Shown: one piece after another, positions 32,447 to 40,086 of the stretch
Layout of the letters: each line of letters begins with the position of its first letter
Position numbering within the stretch: the first letter of the stretch is position 1
From: Streptomyces sp. NRRL B-1347
Lineage (GTDB): Bacteria; Actinomycetota; Actinomycetes; Streptomycetales; Streptomycetaceae
Length of the DNA: 44,145 nt
Assembly (NCBI RefSeq): GCF_000720325.1
Contig: NZ_JOJM01000064.1
Coordinates: 1 to 44,145, forward strand
Reading direction: 5' to 3'
Translations under genes and position numbers: made by a program
The notes under the pieces: generated by a model
Database searches by the model: none
What the model was told of the DNA's origin: nothing
The model's input: the letters and a program-made list of their open reading frames with translations, nothing else

Positions 32447-33925
32447 TCAGCGGCCCAGTCGTCGGCCCAGCTCGGCGCCCTTCTCGGGGGCGCCAAGGGC
32501 GGCCGGGCCGAAGGACGCGATGCCGGAGGTCGACAGGCCGCCCGTGGCACCGCGGAAGACCCAGGCGGCACCGGAGTCCACGGCCGCGCCGTCCTCGAAG
32601 GGCGCGGTGACGGCCAGATCGGGCTTCTTGTCGCCGTTGACGTCGGCGAGCTTGACGCGCCTGCCGAACTGGTCGTCCCGCTCGGAGGCGCCGGGGACCT
32701 TGGGCGTGGACTGGGTGAAGGCCTTCGCGCCGGCTCCGGTCAGGCCGGGCCTGCCGCCCTTGAGCAGCACCACGCCGCCCGCGTCCAGGACGTTCTTGCC
32801 GCCCGCTTGGACGTCCTCACCGGGGACGCCGACGGCGATGTCCGCGTAGCCGTCGCCGTTGACGTCTGCGGCGCTGAGTGCGGCGCCGAACTGGTCGCCG
32901 CTGTGGTACTCGCCGTCGACGTAGCCGCCCTTCTCGCTGACGCCGGGGACGCCCGGGGTGTTCTGGGTGATCTTCGCGGTGCGGGTGGCGGCGGGGCCGT
33001 TCTTGCTGCCGTAGTCGACGCGTACGGTGCCCGCTTCGTAGTAGTTGTCGTCGTTGCTGGAGCCGTTGTCGCGGGTGACGAAGTCGCCGTAGCCGTCGCC
33101 GTCCACGTCGGCGACGGTGCCGCCTTCGGAGGACTTGAGGGTCCGCGTGTGCCGCTGGGCCAGGCCGTTCTTGGAGCCCGGCCAGAAGCGGCTGCCGTAG
33201 GCGTCCTCCTCGTAGCTGTGGTTGGTGATGACGTCGTCGATGCCGTCGCCGGTCACGTCGCCGACGATGATGTCGTCGGTCTGGTCGCTGTTGGGGATGG
33301 CGATGCTCGTCCTCTTCGCCGGTTCGCCGTCGCGTGTGAACGGGCCGTAGGCGGCGAGGATGCCGCCCTCGCCACCCTCGCCCGACGGGTACACCTTGCT
33401 CACCAGGTCCACGCGCCCGTCGCCGTTCAGGTCGCCGGTGCCCGGGCCGACCGGGGTCTTGAAGGTGGTGGCCGCCCGCGACAGTCCGTCGGCGGAGCCC
33501 CACAGGGCGACGGTCACGAACGGGTTGGTGCCGATCAGCAGGTCGGTGTAGCCGTCGGCGTCGAAGTCACCGGTGGCCAGCTCGTCGCCGAAGTTGCCGT
33601 AGTCGGTGACCTCACCGGGGCCGCCTGCGACGGAGCGGTCGACGAGCCGGGGGTGCGCGCGGTCCGGCCCGTTCTTCGAGCCGTACACCACGGCCGCGTA
33701 CCCGGCCTCCTGCTTGCCGTCGACGTCCGACCTCGGGGCGGCGAGCACGAGGTCGGCGTAGCCGTCCTTGTTGAAGTCGGTGACCGGAGCCTTGCCGGCG
33801 TTCTTCGCGGCGCTCTTCGCGGCGTTGGGCGCGGCGGCGGACGCGGTGCCGCTCGCGGCGAGCGGCAGCGGCGCGGCGACCGCGACCGCGACCGCCGCGA
33901 CAGCGGCTATGAGGGTGCGACGCAC
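32447..33925 (-). CDS. Secreted FG-GAP (integrin-alpha-like) repeat protein
   Basis: A 492-residue protein with a signal peptide (RRTLIAAVAAVAVAVAAPL, cleavage likely near ASGTASAAA-P at about residue 33) and at least six FG-GAP repeats, each with a calcium-binding DxDxDGxxD loop: DFNKDGYADL, DFDADGYTDL, DLNGDGRVDL, DVTGDGIDDV, DVDGDGYGDF, DVNGDGYADI and DVNGDKKPDL. These form a seven-bladed beta-propeller that binds extracellular partners. Such proteins are numerous in Streptomyces; function unknown. The GTG at 33923-33925 is preceded by AGGAGG. Monocistronic. Confidence 0.92.
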   Translation of the reverse strand: MRRTLIAAVAAVAVAVAAPLPLAASGTASAAAPNAAKSAAKNAGKAPVTDFNKDGYADLVLAAPRSDVDGKQEAGYAAVVYGSKNGPDRAHPRLVDRSVAGGPGEVTDYGNFGDELATGDFDADGYTDLLIGTNPFVTVALWGSADGLSRAATTFKTPVGPGTGDLNGDGRVDLVSKVYPSGEGGEGGILAAYGPFTRDGEPAKRTSIAIPNSDQTDDIIVGDVTGDGIDDVITNHSYEEDAYGSRFWPGSKNGLAQRHTRTLKSSEGGTVADVDGDGYGDFVTRDNGSSNDDNYYEAGTVRVDYGSKNGPAATRTAKITQNTPGVPGVSEKGGYVDGEYHSGDQFGAALSAADVNGDGYADIAVGVPGEDVQAGGKNVLDAGGVVLLKGGRPGLTGAGAKAFTQSTPKVPGASERDDQFGRRVKLADVNGDKKPDLAVTAPFEDGAAVDSGAAWVFRGATGGLSTSGIASFGPAALGAPEKGAELGRRLGR

Positions 33926-34029
33926 TGTTCCTCCTCTGGCGTGCGTGGGTGACGCAGACAAGACCAGTGAGGGAGCGTCACGGTTGTACACCGGGAGGAG
34001 GCCTTGACCAAGGAGGGAACACGTATGCC

Positions 34030-34420
34030 GGTCACCCGGCTCGGGCTGCCGGGTCCAGCGCAGGGCTGCTGGGCGCGGCACGGGCAGAAGCTGAGACGTA
34101 CCCCGCGAGGGCCAGCGCGCGGTGGTGGGCCGCCGTGTCCAGGCGCAGGGCGCGGGCCACCGCCTCGAGCACCTGCCGGGAGGCGTCGGCCCGCCCCAGC
34201 TCCGGCCACGTGTACCAGGCAACCGAGACCCTGGAGAGGGCCGTGGCCTCCTCACGGCGCAGGCCGGACGTGCGGCGCCGGGGCGTCCGGGGCAGGCCCG
34301 TCCTCCACCGGGGGCAGCCGCTCGCGGTGCGCGCGCAGGGCCAGGTCCTGAGTGTGGGCGTCGGCGGCCTCCTCGAACGGGCGGCGCGCGCGGGCGAGAC
34401 GGGCCCGGCGCAACCGGGAG
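34030..34420 (-). pseudogene. XRE-family (MmyB-like) regulator, N-terminal fragment
   Basis: The minus strand reads LALRAHRERLPPVEDG in one frame, then in another SGLRREEATALSRVSVAWYT, WPELGRADASRQVLEAVARA, LRLDTAAHHRALALAGY. This is the helix-turn-helix part of MmyB-like regulators (xLRAxRERLxPxxxG, TPGLRREEVAxLxGVxxxWYTxLEQGR). A frameshift separates the first helix from the rest, and the MmyB ligand domain is absent. Confidence 0.6.
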
Positions 34421-34846
34421 CTGTCCACTGCGGACGCAGTGCGCAGGATGACGGGCACGGACGCGCCGCGCGCTTGGCCTCTTTCCAACTCGGCCGGCGC
34501 GGGGCTGCCGTCGGTCGCGGCAAGCACGAGGCCTCCGGCCGAAGCGCCTCGCTCATCGCGGCCTCCTACCGGTGTCCGTACGTCATCCACGAGCTGCGGG
34601 CACCGCTGGCCATCTGCAGAGCACGACGTACCGAGCCGGGGCCGTAGAGCCGCTCCGCGGCCGCGCGGCCCAGGGCATCGACCGCCACGGTGACCGGGGA
34701 TGTCGCCCACCATCAGCCGCTGCCGGGCCTCCGCACGGGCCAGCGCCACCACGCCGCCCTTCGAGGTCCTCTACAACCGGACAGCTCGGGCAGGACCTCC
34801 CTGTCGGGCGCGGCGCAGCTCGGCTGCGCGGGGAGCCCTCCGGCAC

Positions 34847-35118
34847 CTACTGGTTGCGGTCCTTGACCGCCCCGGAGGGCGACCGCCACTCCTGCTCCTG
34901 GCCGACGTCGTCGACCGGGTCGGGCGCGGCGAGCTGACGCGGCACGACCGGCGCCGTCGGCGGAGCCGGTACTTCGTCACGAACGGCGCCGTCGGCGGAG
35001 CCGGTACTTCGTCGGCCGACCGCGCGACCCGCACCGGGGCGGCGGCCACCGGCCCGCGGCCAGACTTCGCGTGGCGCACCATTGGTGGAGGCGCTGCCGG
35101 AGCTCCAGGAGGGCGCAA
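34847..35118 (-). pseudogene. Unrecognised gene fragment disrupted by a 35-bp tandem duplication
   Basis: The minus strand reads ARSADEVPAPPTAP, then FVTKYRLRRRR because of an exact repeat; skipping one 35-bp copy gives PVVPRQLAAPDPVDDVGQEQ, EWRSPSGAVKDRNQ and a TAG at 34847-34849, a natural-looking C-terminus. The family is not recognised, and the part upstream of about 35118 has no clear coding character. Confidence 0.35.
34943..35012. repeat. 35-bp tandem duplication
   Basis: Two adjacent copies, 34943-34977 and 34978-35012, differ at one position (C/A at 34948/34983). The 30-bp block starting CGGCGCCGTCGG is identical. Because 35 is not a multiple of three, it breaks any frame crossing it. 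Confidence 0.95.
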
Positions 35119-35329
35119 GTCTGGCCCCCGAGCACAGCCGACCAGCCGCTGCCGGATGTCACCTGGCAGCGGCTGGAACGGGCCGATCCGGTGCTGGCAC
35201 CGAACGGGTTGGCCGGACGAGCAGGCGTGGACCTGTGAGGACTGTAGGCCCTGACACAGCCCTCACGTGGCGGTGTCTGTTTCCCCTGAGCACCCCGGAA
35301 TCCACCGGACCGGCAGGCGAAGCGCCCGG

Positions 35330-35752
35330 TCAGCAGCTGTACGTCATACTCATGAACACGGTCTGTTCGAACAGGCCCGGGTTGAACCGGCCTTGCGCGG
35401 TGAACCGGTACCGCTGACGGTGGTCAGGCATATTCTGCGCGAATTTGTGGGGGTTGTCCGGCCACGGATTCACGTTGACCACGGAGGCCATAACTGCTTG
35501 ATTCCGGTCGAGCAGGTCGGCGTGGTGAATGATCCACGCGTCATCGTCGTCGCTGCTTGTCACGACGGCGTCAAAGGAGGCTCTCCCGTCCGAGAGCAAC
35601 GTCCACGTGGCGCCCTCGAACATAGTGCAGTCACCGGAGTGGAGCGTTGGCCACCTGAACCTTTTAGCCGCTAGAGCAGCGTCCTTCGGCTCCGTCTCCA
35701 TTCGTTCGCTGCAGGTCCTGTAGGCGTCTGCCGTATCAGACACAACGATCAC
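35330..35752 (-). CDS. DUF6294 family protein
   Basis: A 140-residue protein with the DUF6294 pattern: RFRWPTLHSGDCTMFEGATW, TLLSDGRASFDAVVTSSDDD, DAWIIHHADLLDRN, and QRYRFTAQGRFNPGLFEQTV. Family members in Streptomyces are generally exported with a signal peptide; here the N-terminus (IVVSDTADAYRTCSERM) has none, so the 5' end may have been lost or the start lies elsewhere. GTG at 35750-35752. Codon use is less GC-biased than its neighbours. Function unknown. Confidence 0.72.
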   Translation of the reverse strand: MIVVSDTADAYRTCSERMETEPKDAALAAKRFRWPTLHSGDCTMFEGATWTLLSDGRASFDAVVTSSDDDDAWIIHHADLLDRNQAVMASVVNVNPWPDNPHKFAQNMPDHRQRYRFTAQGRFNPGLFEQTVFMSMTYSC

Positions 35753-36394
35753 ATCCTAAGGAAGTGGATTTTGACCTGGCCTTCAGGACGTCGCGTGATC
35801 ACCTGAGATCGCGCGCCGCGTGGGCTGCCGCTCCTCATCGCTGCACCGTCGTGCACTTTCACGCCGTTGCCTCCTCGCATGTGATCGAGTGCACGTGATG
35901 TAGCGGCCAGGTCTTACGCGAAGAAGGATCTCCACGCACAGACCCCCAAGACCAGGGTTCGGTCCGCTGAGCGGACCGGCACGTGCCCCAGGCACCGCCA
36001 CGGCGGTGAGCGCCAGGGCTCGCCGAGGAGGAGTGCCCAGCAGTGGACAACAGGTCGCGCGGAAATGGTGGGCGTGGCCCGGGACGGCGGTGTCCTCCCG
36101 GCTGACTGCTTCTCTCCAGTCGGCGCCTGCCGCTTCTCAGCGGCCAGTCCTGCACCCCGCTGGAACATCCCATCGGCGAGGTTCGAAGTTACGAGGCATA
36201 GCCAAGGGTTCATTCGCATTCACCCGTCCGCTCTTCCCCTTGCCTGTAACTCCCGGATGGAACGGGAGTCCTTGGGCTTTCCCCCCGGGCTTCGCACCCT
36301 CCCACTACCAGGAACACACGCCGGGGCGGGGACAGGCCCTGAACACTGACCTGGAACTACACCTTCCTCAACGGAACCTCCTCATCGGCGAGTT
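35753..36394. other. Gap with no recognised gene
   Basis: Frames on both strands lack family similarity. AT-rich patches (for example 35750-35770 and 36180-36260) are unusual for this region and may be old intergenic or element-boundary sequence. Confidence 0.3.
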
Positions 36395-36612
36395 CACTCA
36401 GCTCAAGCAGCCTCGTGTCGCACGAAGCACTCCTCGATCGCCCAGCGCGAGCCGGCGACGGCCATCAGCTTCTCGACCGTGGCGCCGACGGGCGCGTAGG
36501 CCAGGTAGTAGGCGATCTCGTCGGGACGCTTGAGGCTGCGACGGGCCTGCACCCACCGCTCGTGCGGTCCAAGACCATGTTCATGGGCAGCCTGGCCGCG
36601 GCCCAGTCATAG
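36395..36612 (-). pseudogene. IS701-family transposase fragment
   Basis: The minus strand from about 36575 reads [47 protein letters not shown], a conserved block around the third acidic catalytic residue of IS701-type transposases (GxRWAxEECF). After EECF the expected QAAKNE continuation is replaced by another sequence and a stop. Both ends are missing. Confidence 0.65.
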
Positions 36613-36931
36613 ACACAACTGCTGCCAGGCGTCGGCGGGGGCATCATCGATGAGTACCCGACACCCGAGGATGAACCCCCTCCCCCACCAGCCACTCCCC
36701 CGACCGCAACCACCGCCGCGGCAGCGCCTGCCGACGACACCCCGGGGCCCTGCACCAGAGCCGCCTCATCACCCGCTACCGAGCGCGGCGCAGGCACCAC
36801 CACCGCGGAGGCCGTCGCCACCACCGCGGTCACCGGCCCACCCGAGAGACCGTCAGGACCTGAACCATCCGCTGACTCTGGGCCAGCCCATCCAGGGGCA
36901 GGGACCGCTCAGCCCCGAGCGCCCCAACTCC

Positions 36932-37264
36932 GTGTTGCAGGGGCAGCCGAATGCGTTGGCTGTGCTGGAGGCGGCCGGGGTTGCCGTAGAGGACTTGGAC
37001 GTGGCCGTGAACGGGGCCGTGGACCAGGGCGTCCTGGGCGCCATGGTGATCGAGACCGGCGAGGATGCGCTGGTCTGGCTGTTCCCCGCTCGAAATCTGC
37101 CCGCCGGGGATCGTGAGCAGCTCGCGCAGGTAGATCTCACGCGGCTCCTGCGCTTCGTGGAGCATGGAGCAGAGCCTGACGGATGGCAGCAGCGGTCGGA
37201 CGGACACGGGCAGTTGTGGCTTCGTCTGGTCGAGATGCCCTGGATCGGAGCCGAGGCCAGCTGA
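36932..37264 (+). CDS. C-terminal or small hypothetical protein
   Basis: The frame to TGA 37262-37264 reads LQGQPNALAVLEAAGVAVED, LDVAVNGAVDQGVLGAMVIE, ALVWLFPARNLPAGDREQLA, RFVEHGAEPDGWQQRSDGHG, plausibly coding. An in-frame GTG at 36932 is the nearest start. The DNA upstream (36640-36900) encodes an acidic Pro/Ala/Thr-rich linker in a different frame (DEYPTPEDEPPPPPATPPT), which suggests that a longer protein was frameshifted. No family. Confidence 0.4.
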   Translation: MLQGQPNALAVLEAAGVAVEDLDVAVNGAVDQGVLGAMVIETGEDALVWLFPARNLPAGDREQLAQVDLTRLLRFVEHGAEPDGWQQRSDGHGQLWLRLVEMPWIGAEAS

Positions 37265-37302
37265 CCTCCGTACTTGCCCGGCTCTGATCACATGGCGCCG
37301 CG

Positions 37303-37767
37303 TCAGGTGTCGGACATGCCGCTCGCGCGAGCAATGTCCTCTACCGTCTGTCCGTCCTGCTGGCGCTGGTGCTGCTGGGCATCCAGCTTGTCCCGCATCG
37401 CGCGCAGCTTGTCCGGGTCGTCCGCGACGTCCGGGGGCACCAGCGACATCGCGGCCTTGGCGTGCTCGCCGTCCCCGAGGCGGGCGACGACGTGATCGGC
37501 ACGGTCCTCGTGGCCGGGCTCCATCGCCCCGAGCAGACCGAGGAGGTTGAGCAGTTCCTGCTGCACTTCCTCAGTGAACAGTTCCTTCTCCGAAGGCTCC
37601 AGATCGAGCCGGAACCGGCCGCCGCCGGCCTTCACGTACGCGCGGATCACCTCCATCAGGAGGTCGAACTGGGCCTGGGGCATCCGTGCCCGGAGCGTTT
37701 CCACGTAGAGCGCGTACCGCGCCCGGACCATCGCGGCCGGATCCTGGGGTATCTCTGCGTCGGCCAT
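37303..37767 (-). CDS. Hypothetical protein, mobile-element type
   Basis: A 154-residue, mostly helical, acidic protein: EIPQDPAAMVRARYALYVET, LRARMPQAQFDLLMEVIRAY, FRLDLEPSEKELFTEEVQQE, LLNLLGLLGAMEPGHEDRAD, then AMRDKLDAQQHQRQQDGQTV. ATG at 37765-37767. Homologues occur in Streptomyces accessory regions; function unknown. It is 35 bp downstream of the toxin gene on the same strand and may be in the same transcript. Confidence 0.8.
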   Translation of the reverse strand: MADAEIPQDPAAMVRARYALYVETLRARMPQAQFDLLMEVIRAYVKAGGGRFRLDLEPSEKELFTEEVQQELLNLLGLLGAMEPGHEDRADHVVARLGDGEHAKAAMSLVPPDVADDPDKLRAMRDKLDAQQHQRQQDGQTVEDIARASGMSDT

Positions 37768-37802
37768 GTCGGACTTCCCCTCCAGAGGCTCGGGCCAAGT
37801 GG

Positions 37803-38174
37803 TCAGATCCGCCAGGAGCGGATGCGGTCGGCGGTGTCGTACGCGTCGGTGCGTCCGGCGTCGATGTCACGGGCGAGGTCGATGAGCGCGCCGTACGGGG
37901 CGTCGATCCCCTCGCCCGTGGCGTTCATGTACGCCACGGCGATGCCCGCGGCGTACAAGGCGTTGCGGGCCGGGAGCGGGCGCAGCCGGATGATCGAGTG
38001 CATCAGCGTGGCCGCCCGCCAGGCGTTGTCGACGATCGCGCCGACCCTCGGGGTGTTGACACGGTGGCGTCCGATCGCGGCGACGAGGCAGCTGAAGTCA
38101 TGGATGACCGGCGCCTTGGGCAGGACCTCCGCCTGGCGCTCCAGGAGCCAGCGGATGTCGATGTGGAGCTCCAC
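37803..38174 (-). CDS. Fic/Doc-like toxin component with degenerate active-site motif
   Basis: A 123-residue protein resembling Streptomyces proteins annotated as the toxin of Fic-type systems: ELHIDIRWLLERQAEVLPKA, AWRAATLMHSIIRLRPLPAR, NALYAAGIAVAYMNATGEGI, GALIDLARDIDAGR, DTADRIRSWRI. Classical Fic motifs read HxFx(D/E)GNxxR; here the equivalent loop reads RPLPARNALY (residues 65-74), keeping only the Asn. So AMP or phosphate transfer by the normal mechanism is doubtful. The GTG start at 38172-38174 is two bases after the antitoxin stop. Together they form a two-gene unit. Confidence 0.75.
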   Translation of the reverse strand: MELHIDIRWLLERQAEVLPKAPVIHDFSCLVAAIGRHRVNTPRVGAIVDNAWRAATLMHSIIRLRPLPARNALYAAGIAVAYMNATGEGIDAPYGALIDLARDIDAGRTDAYDTADRIRSWRI

Positions 38175-38176
38175 GA

Positions 38177-38434
38177 TCAGGCGGCCCGTCCCGAGCGGTC
38201 GGCATCGAGGCGGGCGGGGGCGTCCTGGGGGAACGCCTGGTCGAACGCGTCGGCGTTGTCCGCGATGAACGAGCGGAACACCTCGGCCGCTCCCTCGAGC
38301 CGGGGATCACGGACCGCGTTGGTCGCGGCCTCGGTGATGAGCGCGGTCACCGTGGTGCCCTCGGCCTCGGCCCGCTCCTGGAGCAGGGCGTGCAGTTCTT
38401 CGGGGACCCGGATCGTGACAGGTTTTGATGCCAT
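38177..38434 (-). CDS. Ribbon-helix-helix antitoxin
   Basis: An 85-residue protein beginning ASKPVTIRVPEELHALLQER and AEAEGTTVTALITEAATNAV, the beta-strand-helix-helix pattern of CopG/Arc-type DNA-binding proteins. The acidic C-terminus (FRSFIADNADAFDQAFPQDA) likely wraps the toxin. It should repress its own promoter, and the upstream DNA is relatively AT-rich (38505-38525). I use the ATG at 38432-38434; the frame is open to 38464. Stop and toxin start are separated by two bases. Confidence 0.8.
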   Translation of the reverse strand: MASKPVTIRVPEELHALLQERAEAEGTTVTALITEAATNAVRDPRLEGAAEVFRSFIADNADAFDQAFPQDAPARLDADRSGRAA

Positions 38435-38694
38435 GCTCCGAACGTACAGCAGGGCGTACAGCACGGGTACGGGTTCGCCGGAATCCCTCCGGCCGCCGAC
38501 TCGCAGTCGTTCACACTGCGTATATCGTCGGCGTGCGCCTGTGCGGTGGATTTTGGGGTGTCACGTTCCGGCGCGCAGCTCCGAGAATCGGCCCTCGGAC
38601 CCATGTTTGCAGGCTTCTGAGGGCAGCGCGACACTGTCTCACGAGGTCCGTGACAGGATGCGTGACACGCTCGCGTGACCGTCACGATATGTGA

Positions 38695-38826
38695 TCATGC
38701 GCGGGTGCTGGCCGTGGTGGGCGGGCAGGGGCGCTGCCCGCAGCCGGTGCAGCCGGCGCACGTGAAGCAGAAGGCTCGCGGCCACTGACCAGGGCACTGG
38801 CAGATCGGATTGTGGTCGGGGTCGTC
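38695..38826 (-). pseudogene. Cys-rich segment in frame after a TAG
   Basis: Directly after the TAG 38827-38829, and in the same frame, comes DDPDHNPICQCPGQWPRAFC, FTCAGCTGCGQRPCPPTTAS then TRA and TGA (38695-38697). Seven cysteines in CxC, CxxC, CxxCxxC spacing look like a zinc-binding module. It has no start of its own. Either readthrough occurs or the upstream gene has been truncated by a nonsense mutation. Confidence 0.4.
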
Positions 38827-38970
38827 CTAGCCCGGGAGTTGGGGCTCGCCGATCGGCGGCTCGGTCCAGGAGTCGAGCGTCCCGTCGGCGCGCAGCTCCT
38901 CATAGTGGTGGCCGATGTCGCTGTGCCCTTCCCAGCGGGCGACGACCTCGTGGTCCTGGCCGTGGTTCAT
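38827..38970 (-). CDS. Small hypothetical protein
   Basis: A 47-residue protein, MNHGQDHEVVARWEGHSDIG, HHYEELRADGTLDSWTEPPI and GEPQLPG. GGGAG precedes the ATG at 38968-38970, which overlaps the stop of the upstream gene (ATGA). In frame after its TAG lies a Cys-rich segment (see the next entry), so the TAG may be an acquired nonsense codon. Confidence 0.55.
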   Translation of the reverse strand: MNHGQDHEVVARWEGHSDIGHHYEELRADGTLDSWTEPPIGEPQLPG

Positions 38971-39724
38971 GCCGGGCTCCCGGCGGTGTCGGAGGCGCGG
39001 GTGAGGATGGCTGCGAGGTCGGCAGTGGCCTGGGGGGCGGCGGCGGTGAGCCGGGCCGCGAACGCCAGCTGGTCGACACCGATCCCCGGGGAGAGGCGAG
39101 CGAGTGCGGTGAGCAGCACGGCGTGGGCGAGGACGGGCGGCGACAGGAGGTCGGCGGCTGCTTCGCGGGCGACCTGTTCCGCGTAGTGCCCGCGACGTGC
39201 GGCCAGGGCGTGCGCGAGCCAGGGGTCGACGTCGCTCTGTACGTACGACCCGGCGCGGCGGGTGAGCCCGTCGCGGACGGCTTCGTCGCCCTCCCGCGGT
39301 TCGGTCTGCTCCAGGGTGCCGAGCTCGCGGAGCGCCTGGAGCTCGTCGGCTCGGGCCGCGATCCGGGCCGCGGCGCGCGCTGCTCGGCCTCCCGCTCTTT
39401 GGCGGCCGCGGCGTCGGCGGCGAGCTCGGCCCGGACGACGACGTCGCCGTCCGGGGCGTACACGTCGGTGGTCCCGGCGAGCAGCGCCGCGATCCGCTCC
39501 CACTCCGCGAGCTCGCCCGGCCCGCGCACATCGGTGGCGGACGCTTCGCGCCGGGAGGTGTGCCGCAGAACGACCCGGGTCTCCTCGAGCGCGGCCAGGG
39601 CCTCGGTGTGCGTCATGCCCCTCATGCGGCGCCGGACCGAGCGACGGCCCACGCGTGCCCAGTCGACCGGCTCGCCGCGAACCGTGAAGGGGCGGAACGG
39701 CCACTGGGGCGAGGGGACGCTCAT
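38967..39724 (-). pseudogene. Hypothetical mobile-element-type gene with one frameshift
   Basis: The N-terminal half runs SVPSPQWPFRPFTVRGEPVD, MTHTEALAALEETRVVLRHT, GPGELAEWERIAALLAGTTD and AKEREAEQRA from ATG 39724. The C-terminal half continues in another frame from about 39370: ARADELQALRELGTLEQTEP, SDVDPWLAHALAARRGHYAE, LTALARLSPGIGVDQLAFAA and ends at 38967. The two halves meet at a GC-rich run (about 39370-39390). It could be a real mutation or a base-calling error, so functionality is undecided. Helical, function unknown; coupled by ATGA to the small gene. Confidence 0.6.
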
Positions 39725-39754
39725 GTCAGGGCCTCGCATTCTGCTGGATAGGGC

Positions 39755-39795
39755 GAAGCGGGCCGCCGCCAGAGCACTGTACGGCGGCCCGCTTC
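39755..39795. terminator. Perfect 14-bp hairpin
   Basis: Arms 39755-39768 and 39782-39795 are exact reverse complements (GAAGCGGGCCGCCG), with a 13-base loop. It sits between the start of the minus-strand gene at 39724 and the IS1182-type element. No U-tract. Terminator or protein-binding site. Confidence 0.5.
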
Positions 39796-39969
39796 AGTGA
39801 GCCGAAGCACAGGAGCTGTCACCAACGGGACCGGCTTGGCTGGTGAATGGGGACGACCGAGGCAGCCTGGTTGTCACGCACGAGGCATCCGGCTTGTCGC
39901 AGGCGCTCATTCGGCAGTCTTTCTGCGACCAGAATGATCTGTCGTGCTGGGCACCAGAATTGGGGACTA

Positions 39970-40029
39970 TGAGGCTGATCCTTTGGAGACTCTGCTGGCG
40001 AATTCACCCGGCGGCAGGAGCGGCTGAGG
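39970..40029. repeat. Left inverted repeat of the IS1182-type element
   Basis: A 60-bp sequence beginning TGAGGCTGATCC and ending GGCGGCAGGAGCGGCTGAGG. It differs from the right end at five positions. Confidence 0.9.
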
Positions 40030-40086
40030 CATCTTCTGGGGCGATGGTGGGAGAGTCGATGACGCGGGGAGCCGGTGGGGTGATCC

